A stretch of 7,327 nucleotides of DNA from JAVBOJ01 sp031550755. Its GTDB lineage: Bacteria > Bacillota > Clostridia > Oscillospirales > UBA929. The notes below the pieces were generated by a model. It ran no database searches. It saw only the letters and a program-made list of their open reading frames with translations, and was not told the origin of the DNA. Location: NCBI GenBank assembly GCA_031550755.1, contig JAVBOJ010000037.1:1-7327 (forward strand), given 5' to 3'. This document shows positions 1-6,100 of the stretch, piece by piece (positions within the stretch are counted from its first letter, which is position 1; every line of letters starts with the position of its first letter). Both the position numbers and the translations under genes were made by a program.

Positions 1-222
1 GAGCTGGACATGAGCTATATGGGGCTGAACAGTCTGCCAGACAGCATTGGGGAACTTTTCAGTCTGGAAAAACTCAATTTGTTTGAAAATGATCTCAAAA
101 CTCTGCCGCGCAGCATGCAAAATCTAAAAAATCTCACTTCCCTGGACATTTACAATAACTTCCTGCTGGACGAGGACTATAAAACCTTTCTGCCACAGCG
201 CCTGTGGCCGGAATTTGACTAA
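1..222 (+). CDS. Leucine-rich repeat protein, C-terminal end (partial, 5' truncated by window)
   Basis: The frame is open from the first base (Glu-Leu-Asp before the first Met) to a TAA at 220-222, so this is the tail of a longer gene; the Met at base 10 is not taken as the start. The visible 73 residues hold about two and a half LRR units of the bacterial LxxLxLxxNxLxxLP kind: SLPDSIGELFSLEKLNLFEN, then LKTLPRSMQNLKNLTSLDIY, followed by a short cap ending in LWPEFD. LRR proteins form curved solenoids that bind other proteins; the partner and the cell location cannot be told from this tail. GC content is about 45%, clearly lower than the next gene, with many AAA and AAT codons, which may mean separate ancestry. 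The stop lies 14 bases before cinA, so co-transcription is possible. The repeat call is firm; the function is unknown. Confidence 0.8.
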   Translation, partial: ELDMSYMGLNSLPDSIGELFSLEKLNLFENDLKTLPRSMQNLKNLTSLDIYNNFLLDEDYKTFLPQRLWPEFD

Positions 223-236
223 GTGGGAGGCCTCCT

Positions 237-1469
237 ATGATCGCCGAATTGATCGCCGTGGGCACCGAGCTGCTGCTCGGCAACATCGCCAATACCGACG
301 CGCAGGTCATCTCGCAGGGGCTGTCGGAGCTGGGCATCTCGGTCTATTTTCACACCGTGGTGGGCGACAATCCCGCGCGCCTGCGCCAAGCCGTCGAGAT
401 CGCCCGAAACCGTTCCGACATCCTTATCACCACCGGCGGGCTGGGCCCGACCTATGACGATTTGACCAAGGAGACGGTGGCCGCCTGTTTCGGCAAGACG
501 CTGACGCGCCACGAGCCGACCTGGCGGCGCATTCAGGAGTATTTTCAAAAAATCGACCGCCCGCTGACGCCCAACAACGAGCGGCAAGCCTTTCTGCCGG
601 AGGGCTGTGCGCTGTTCGAAAACGATTGGGGCACCGCCCCGGGCTGCGCGTTTGAATCCGGCGGAAAACATGTGCTGATGCTGCCCGGGCCGCCGCGCGA
701 ATGCGTGGCGATGTTCCGCGCCTGCGCCATGCCCTATCTCCGGGCGCTCAGCGGGGCGGGGTGCCTCGTGTCGCGCAACGTGCGTATTTTCGGCATGGGC
801 GAGTCGGCGGTGGAGGATCGTCTGCGCGATTTCATGGAGACGGCGCAAAATCCCACCGTCGCGCCGTATGCCAAGGAGGGAGAGGTGCTTCTGCGCGTGA
901 CGGCAAGGGCCGACACCGAGGAGGAGGCCGCCGCTCTGACCGAGCCGGCGGTAGCGCATATTTTGGAGACGCTGCCCGGCGTGGTCTACGGCGTGGATGT
1001 GGACTCTCTGGAGCAGCGCGTCGTGCATCTGCTGCGCGACAAGGGCTTGACGCTGGCGCTGGCCGAATCCTGCACCGGCGGGCTGGTTTCCGGACGCATC
1101 ACCGACATCCCCGGCGCGTCGAAGGTCTATCGCGGCGGCGTCTGCGCCTACGCAAACGAAGCCAAAACGGCGCTGCTCGGCGTGCCGGCTGCCATGATCG
1201 AGGAGCATTCCGCCGTCAGCGAGCCGGTGGCGCGCGCCATGGCCGAGGCGGTGCGGGAAAAGCTGAACGCCGATATCGGCGTCGGCGTCACCGGCTATGC
1301 CGGGCCGGACGGAGATCCGCCCGGGCATGTGTTTATGGCGCTCTCCTCCAAGGACGGCACGGTGTGCCGCGAACTAAAACTGGGCGCCGACCGGTGCCGT
1401 GTCCGCGCGTCCGCCTCGGGATGGGCGCTGGATATGGTGCGGCGCGCCGTATTGGGGATTGCGGATTGA
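237..1469 (+). CDS. cinA: CinA family protein: ADP-ribose pyrophosphatase / NMN amidohydrolase
   Basis: A full-length two-domain CinA protein (410 aa, usual size about 410-430). The N-terminal MoaB/MogA-like domain (about residues 1-170) shows AVGTELLLG at 7-15 and TTGGLGPTYDD at 65-75; in characterised homologues this domain hydrolyses ADP-ribose. The C-terminal PncC domain (about 250-405) shows ESCTGG at 277-282 and VTGYAGPDG at 351-359; this family deamidates nicotinamide mononucleotide to nicotinate mononucleotide, recycling pyridine nucleotides in the cytosol. The name comes from competence loci, but a direct competence role is not shown by the sequence. The ATG at 237 follows a strong Shine-Dalgarno GGGAGG (225-230) with a six-base spacer. 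The loop after AGPDG is short (DPPGHV, where many homologues have a longer GGT...KPVG stretch). The gene ends in TGATG, sharing one base with the CoA-transferase alpha gene, which suggests coupled translation. Confidence 0.95.
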   Translation: MIAELIAVGTELLLGNIANTDAQVISQGLSELGISVYFHTVVGDNPARLRQAVEIARNRSDILITTGGLGPTYDDLTKETVAACFGKTLTRHEPTWRRIQEYFQKIDRPLTPNNERQAFLPEGCALFENDWGTAPGCAFESGGKHVLMLPGPPRECVAMFRACAMPYLRALSGAGCLVSRNVRIFGMGESAVEDRLRDFMETAQNPTVAPYAKEGEVLLRVTARADTEEEAAALTEPAVAHILETLPGVVYGVDVDSLEQRVVHLLRDKGLTLALAESCTGGLVSGRITDIPGASKVYRGGVCAYANEAKTALLGVPAAMIEEHSAVSEPVARAMAEAVREKLNADIGVGVTGYAGPDGDPPGHVFMALSSKDGTVCRELKLGADRCRVRASASGWALDMVRRAVLGIAD

Positions 1470-2122
1470 TGGAAAAACAAATCTTGACCGCCCGCGAGGC
1501 GGTTTCCTGCGTGAAGGACGGCGACACCCTGCTGGTCGGCGGGTTTCTCATGGGCGGCTGCCCCAACGGGCTTCTGGAGGCGCTTTTCGCCCACAGCGAC
1601 GCCCGGGCGCTGACCATCGTCTCCAACGACACCGGCACCGAAGAACAGGCGATGATCCGCCTGATGCGGGCCGGCCGGGTGGCGGCCGCCAAGGCCAGTT
1701 ATATCGGCTTCAATGTGGAAACCGGGCGGATGCTGATGGAAGAACCGCACCGCGTGGAGCTTGTCCCGCAGGGGACGCTGGTCGAGCGTATCCGCGCCGG
1801 CGGCGCGGGGCTGGGCGGCGTCCTGACGCCGGTGGGCATCGGCACGGCGGTGGCCGAGGGCAAAACCGTCCTGACCCTGCGCGGCAAGCAGTATCTGGTA
1901 GAGGAGCCCATCCGCGGGCAGGTGGCCTTTGTCAAGGCCACCCGGGCCGACCGCTTCGGCAATCTTTTTATGCGCGGCTCGACCAAGAATTTCAACCCTG
2001 TCATGGCGACCGCCGCCGACCGGGTGATCGCCGAGGTCGAGGACATCGTGGATGCATTGGATCCCGAGCTGGTCACGGTGCCGGGAATTTTGGTGGATGT
2101 GCTGGTGAAAAGCCATGGATAA
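1469..2122 (+). CDS. CoA-transferase alpha subunit (AtoD/CtfA-like, family I)
   Basis: 217 aa, the normal size for subunit A of 3-oxoacid / acetate-acetoacetate CoA-transferases (about 215-230). The family signature is clear: DGD at 17-19 followed by VGGFLMGGCPNG at 23-34, and later TPVGIGT, EEPIRG, GNLFMRG and NFNP at 174-177 before a typical DPELVTVPGI ending. With the beta subunit it should form the enzyme that moves CoA between a donor such as acetyl-CoA or butyryl-CoA and an acid such as acetoacetate, in the cytosol. The acid cannot be decided from sequence: no thiolase, dehydrogenase or amino-acid degradation gene is visible nearby. The start ATG overlaps the cinA stop by one base (TGATG); the only upstream purine-rich stretch is a weak GGGG at 1454-1457, so initiation probably depends on ribosomes finishing cinA. 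The gene overlaps the beta gene by 8 bases. Confidence 0.92.
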   Translation: MEKQILTAREAVSCVKDGDTLLVGGFLMGGCPNGLLEALFAHSDARALTIVSNDTGTEEQAMIRLMRAGRVAAAKASYIGFNVETGRMLMEEPHRVELVPQGTLVERIRAGGAGLGGVLTPVGIGTAVAEGKTVLTLRGKQYLVEEPIRGQVAFVKATRADRFGNLFMRGSTKNFNPVMATAADRVIAEVEDIVDALDPELVTVPGILVDVLVKSHG

Positions 2123-2762
2123 ACGTGAAAAAATCGCCCGGCGGATCGCGCGGGAAATCACGCCCGGCATGGTGGTCAATTTGGGCATCGGCCTGCCGAC
2201 CTTGGTGGCCGATTATATACCGCGGGACGTCGAATGCATCCTGCAAACCGAAAACGGCATTTTGGGCGTGGGGCCGTCGCCCGCCCCGGAACAGGCGGAC
2301 AAGGATTATTTCAACGCCGGCGGCGCTTTGGTGACCCTCCGTCCGGGCGCGTGTTTTCTGGAGAGCGCCGCCTGCTTCGGCCTGATGCGCGGCGGTCATC
2401 TGGATTTGACCGTGCTGGGCGCACTGGAGGTGGACGAGCAGGGGTCTCTGGCCAACTGGCTGATTCCGGGCAAATGGGTGCCCGGCATGGGCGGCGCGAT
2501 GGATCTGGTCTACGGCTCGCGGCGGGTCATCTTGGCGATGGAGCATGTGGGCCGGCAGGGGCAGCTCAAGCTGCGCCGGCGCTGCACCCTGCCGCTGACC
2601 GCCGTCGGCGCGGTTCATCGGATTGTCACCGATTTGGCGGTCATCGACGTGACGCCGGACGGCTTTCTGCTGCACGAGGTTGCCGACGGCGTGACGCCGG
2701 ACGACGTCCAGCGGGTCACCGAGGCCGAGCTGCGGGTGGCCGGCGATTTGGGTGTGTTCTGA
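2115..2762 (+). CDS. CoA-transferase beta subunit (AtoA/CtfB-like, family I)
   Basis: 215 aa, the usual length for subunit B. It carries the active-site glutamate of family I CoA-transferases: TENGILGVGPSP at 45-56, where Glu46 should form the covalent glutamyl-CoA intermediate. Most family members have Ser-Glu-Asn-Gly here, so Thr45 is a mild variation. Other family marks are VVNLGIGLPTLVADY near 20-34, FNAGGALVT, and GMGGAMDLV at 124-132. The ATG at 2115 lies inside the last codons of the alpha gene (8-base overlap), with GGTG at 2104-2107 as a modest ribosome site; this is the normal arrangement of the pair and favours equal amounts of both subunits. The stop (2760-2762) directly abuts the stop of the converging ylmC-like gene, with no terminator between them. 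Physiological substrate unknown; family assignment very secure. Confidence 0.93.
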   Translation: MDKREKIARRIAREITPGMVVNLGIGLPTLVADYIPRDVECILQTENGILGVGPSPAPEQADKDYFNAGGALVTLRPGACFLESAACFGLMRGGHLDLTVLGALEVDEQGSLANWLIPGKWVPGMGGAMDLVYGSRRVILAMEHVGRQGQLKLRRRCTLPLTAVGAVHRIVTDLAVIDVTPDGFLLHEVADGVTPDDVQRVTEAELRVAGDLGVF

Positions 2763-3041
2763 TCACCAGAACCGTTTTTTGTCCTTGGGCGGCTTGGGTC
2801 CCGGAATGGCGTGCTCGACCAGAATGATATCCGCGCCGATGCGCTTGATGCAGTCCCATGGGATGATGTATTCGATCCCCTTGCCAAACAGACCCCAAAA
2901 CCGGCAGGGCCCCTGTACAATGATCGCCAAAATCTGCCCGCAGGGCATTTCCACCTCCACGTCGCAGGGAAAGCCCAGCCGGCAGCCGTCATGGATATTG
3001 ATGACCTCTTTGCAACGCAGATCGACCACACGGCATTGCAT
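2763..3041 (-). CDS. ylmC: YlmC/YmxH family PRC-barrel protein
   Basis: 92 aa, with the compact PRC-barrel pattern of the YlmC/YmxH family: an opening of the type VVDLRCKEVINIHDGCRLG (5-23), a middle strand GQILAIIV (35-42), then CRFWGLFGKG and YIIPWDCIKRIGADIILVE. Members are small cytosolic proteins conserved in endospore-forming Firmicutes and often named sporulation proteins, but their biochemical role is not well defined. The ATG (3041-3039) is preceded by a strong GGAGG with an eight-base spacer, which fixes the start. Seven cysteines (3, 10, 20, 26, 34, 46, 64) are many for this size, and a basic, proline-rich tail (GPKPPKDKKRFW) follows the barrel. A -10-like TAGAAT sits at 3070-3065 on the - strand, in the hairpin loop, but I see no good -35. 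The gene faces the CoA-transferase operon and may be covered by antisense transcription. Confidence 0.85.
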   Translation of the reverse strand: MQCRVVDLRCKEVINIHDGCRLGFPCDVEVEMPCGQILAIIVQGPCRFWGLFGKGIEYIIPWDCIKRIGADIILVEHAIPGPKPPKDKKRFW

Positions 3042-3049
3042 CGTACATC

Positions 3050-3054
3050 CCTCC
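3050..3054 (-). promoter_or_regulatory. Ribosome binding site of the ylmC-like gene
   Basis: On the - strand GGAGG lies eight bases before the ATG at 3041. It sits at the edge of the hairpin at 3054-3081: its first G is the last base of the stem. A second ATG, at 3048-3046, lies seven bases upstream of the chosen start and is out of frame, so the chosen start is preferred. Confidence 0.65.
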
Positions 3055-3090
3055 CCTTCCCTTTATTCTATGAGGGAAGGGCGTTTTTTT
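3054..3090 (+). terminator. Rho-independent terminator for the + strand operon, downstream of the antisense ylmC gene
   Basis: A perfect 9-bp stem, CCCTTCCCT (3054-3062) with AGGGAAGGG (3073-3081), encloses a ten-base loop and is followed by CG and seven T (3084-3090). The T tract is on the + strand, so it would end transcripts coming from the left. The nearest + strand gene ends at 2762, about 290 bases earlier, on the far side of ylmC. On the - strand the same hairpin falls in the ylmC leader next to its ribosome site and has no T tract after it. Confidence 0.75.
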
Positions 3091-3102
3091 ATGACTTGTG
3101 AC

Positions 3103-3140
3103 AAAACGCGGGGGCTGTCTTTCGACAGCCCCCGCGTTTT
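3103..3140 (-). terminator. Bidirectional Rho-independent terminator closing the large glycanase gene
   Basis: A perfect 17-bp inverted repeat: 3103-3119 pairs with 3124-3140 across a four-base loop. The stem has a GC-rich core (CGCGGGGGCTGTC and its complement) and outer A/T ends, so each strand shows AAAA before and TTTT after the core. In the - strand RNA the loop reads GAAA, a stable GNRA tetraloop. It starts 10 bases after the stop codon of the large - strand gene, so it is most simply that gene's terminator. It can also serve as a backup for + strand transcripts that pass the terminator at 3054-3090. Confidence 0.88.
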
Positions 3141-3150
3141 CGGTTTTCGA

Positions 3151-6100
3151 TCAATTGGTGACCGAGATTGTCACCGTCGTCGTGATGTTGCTGCCGTCGG
3201 TGGTCTTGACGGCCAGCATGGCGGTGCCGGATTTCAGCCCGGTGACCGTAACGCTGAAGTCGCTGTTGACCTTGATGGAAATGTTGGCCGGCGTCAGGTT
3301 CACCCAGGAGAGCGGCAGCTCGCCGTCGTAGAGGGCGGTCAGCGTCAGGGTTTTGCCTCTTTTGACGCTGCGCAGTCCGCCACCCTCCACCTTCATCACG
3401 CTTGCTTTTTTGACGAGGCCGTTGATGGCGGCTTCCAGCCGGGCGGCGGCTTCGTTCACGGCCTGCTGGCTCGCGGTCGGGTCGGCGAGTACCGCCAGCG
3501 CCTGCGCGTGGGCCGCTTCGAGCTCTGCGTAGGTATCGTCGGTGAACCGGCCCCCGAGTTTTTCCTCGGCGGTTTTGATAAGGGCTTCCAGCCGGACGGT
3601 GTCGCGGTAGAGATTGCTCTCGGCCGACGGCTCGCTGTCCACCAGCAGACTTAGCGCAGGCGCTTTGGCGGTCACCGTGTAGGTGAACACGGCGCTGACC
3701 GACACATAGGCCGACAGGTCGAGCTGACTTTCCGTGGCCGTCAGGGGCGCGCCATAGGCGCGGCCGTTTTTGTAGAGCTGGACGCTGTAGGCGCCGGCGT
3801 CGGGCACGGCATCCCACAGGGCGGTTTTAAGGTTCCAGGTGAGCCCCGTCGGTGTGGCGAGCTGGGCAAGCGCCAGCGCCCCGGTGGGCTCGGATTCCGC
3901 GCTGTTGAGGTGGGTCAATCCGTCGCCGACGGCTTTGACGCGCACCGTGTAGCTGCCCGCGCCGCAACCGCGCAGGATGTCCAGCAGGTTGACGCCCGAC
4001 ATGGTGAGGCGGTTTACCTGCCCGGCGACAGGCGCACCGTTTTTGTAGATGGTGTAGGTGTAGCCGACAGCCTCGGGCACGCTGGCAAAGGTCAGTACGC
4101 CGGTCTGGCTGAGGGCGATGCCGGTGGGCGCGGGAAGGGCGGCGATGGTCACGGTCAGCTTCACCGAAGCCGACTTGACGCTGACGGCACCGTAGGGAGC
4201 GCTCACCACGCAGAAGTAATAGCTGCCGTTGTCGGCATAGGGGATATTGGTCAGCGTCAGGGTCGCGCCGGTGCCGACCTCGGTGCCGGTCTGGGCGCTC
4301 TGGGAGGTGGCGCGGTACCATGTGTAGCTGACCGGCGCGTTATGGGTGGCCGAGGCGGACACGGTGAAGGTCGCCGTACCGCCGGCCGCCACGGTAACGG
4401 CTACGGGCTGAGGATTGATTGTGATCACCGGGAGGACGCCGTTTTCCGCGCTGCGGGACGACACGGCGGAATCCAGATACAGGCTCTGCGGGTTGGCAAT
4501 GGCGGTCACCGTGAAGGTATACGCGCCGGGGTCGTCCATCGCCGAGGAGAAGTCATGGGTCAAACCGGTCACGCTGACCGGGGCTCCGAGCGCATTGCCT
4601 TCCCGGTAAAGCTGTACGCTGTACGAGGCGGCGTTGTCCACGACCGTCCAGGTGGCGGTCTGACCGCTCCAGCCCAGCCCCGCGGGCGTGGCAAGGATGC
4701 TGACCGCGACGGCGTTGGATGGCTCGGACGGAGAGCTCGCGCCGCTCGTCCGGGTGCTGTCGTAGGCTCTCACCGTGACGGTGTAGCTGCCCGCGCCTTG
4801 GGTGCGCAGGACGGTCAGCAGGTCGGTCGCGCCGGAGACGGCGGCGACGTCGGTCTGTCCGGCCACGGCCGCGCCGTCTTTGTAGAGGGTCAGCTTGTAG
4901 CCGTCCGCGCCGGCCACGGCGTCAAAGCTGACGATGCCGAGGCCGGACAGGGTTACATTGGCCGGCTTGGCCAGCTGGTTGGCCAGCGTGGTCACGGTGA
5001 CGGTACGAGTCATGGTCGTGCCGGGGATATACTTGCCCACGAGATTCGCGCCGATGTGCAGCGTAACCGAGTAGGTCCGGATGCCCGCCGTGTCGGTCGG
5101 GAAGGTCACGGTGTAGACACCGTCGGCAAGCGCCACGGTCGCGCCGCCGTCCACCGAGATATAGATCTTGTCGTCGGACGCGGCGTCGGCCAGATCGGAC
5201 GCGGTCACGCCCAGCACCGACACGGTCGCCGTGTTGTCAATCGCGGCGTTTAGCGATACTGTCAGAACAGCCGGGGTCACGTCGCCGAGGCTCAGCGGCA
5301 CGTTGCTGCTGCTGATCTCCAGTGTCTGCGGCGCGCCGCGGTCAAACAGGACGGTGAAGGTCGGGGTGGAAACCAGCGTGGACATATACTCTTTTTTGAT
5401 GACCAGACTGCTGCCCGATGCGTCGTACGCGTCGTCGGGGAGCATCTGATTGCCGTTTTTGACGCCGACGATGGTGTTGCCGTTTGCCACCACCGAGGTG
5501 GTCACATTGGCGCTGCCGTCAAAACTGTAGGTGGCCGGCGAGGCAACCGAGGAATTTTGGCATCCGAACACCGCCAGCTCGGCGATGGCCAGATTGGTCG
5601 AGTTGGCGCGCAGGATCTCCAGTTTGACATGGGTGGCCAGCGCGGGCGCAAAGTTGGCTTCCTTCTTGCGCGCATCCAAACCCCAGCCGCCGATGGAGCT
5701 CACCGTATTGCCCGGAATGTCGGCCACCGGCGTGAAGTTTGTGCCGTCGGTGCTGACCGAGATGCGGTAGTCCTTGACGCCGTAAGAGGTGGTGGAAATC
5801 GGAGTGTAGACCAACCTGCTGATCTCATAGAGACCGTTCAGGTTCAGGGTGACTGCCTGCCCGGTGGCGCTCGTGGCTCTCCAGTAAGTGGAGACGCTGC
5901 CGTCGGTCAGGTTGGCCGCCGGGGTTCCCGCGCTGTACGTCGAGGTGGCCGTGGCGGTTACGCCGGTGACCTGCGTCGGGGTCCTGATCTCGTCAAAGCT
6001 CAGCGGCGCAATGAGCGCGCCCAGCGTCGGCGTTGTGCCGTCCGCCGCAAAGATCGGGCTCCAGCCGCAGTTGGAGATATACCACTGATTGTTCTGCTCG

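Noticed and set aside
10..12. ATG at base 10 as the start of the LRR gene
   Set aside because: The frame is open to the left edge, the LRR pattern begins at once with no signal or cap, and there is no room to judge a ribosome site; a truncated longer gene is more likely.
219..1328. Long open frame on the - strand opposite cinA (369 codons)
   Set aside because: Its product is rich in Arg, His, Gly and Ala with no domain pattern, as expected for the shadow of a GC-rich gene; the + strand frame is a clear CinA protein.
1295..2188. Open frame of 297 codons on the - strand opposite the CoA-transferase alpha gene
   Set aside because: No motif and a composition typical of an antisense shadow; the + strand product has the full family signature.
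3103..3140. Palindrome as a protein-binding operator or mobile-element end
   Set aside because: A 17-bp perfect stem with a tetraloop, flanked by A and T runs and placed just after a stop codon, fits a terminator fully; no transposase or target duplication is present.
2752..3654. Open frame of 300 codons on the + strand across the ylmC/terminator region
   Set aside because: It runs through two strong terminator hairpins and the antisense of two recognisable proteins, and shows no domain; its openness is chance.
3910..5253. Open frame of 447 codons on the + strand inside the large glycanase gene
   Set aside because: Low-complexity Gly/Arg/His/Ala-rich product without motifs; the opposite strand encodes recognisable FN3 and Ig-like domains over the same bases.
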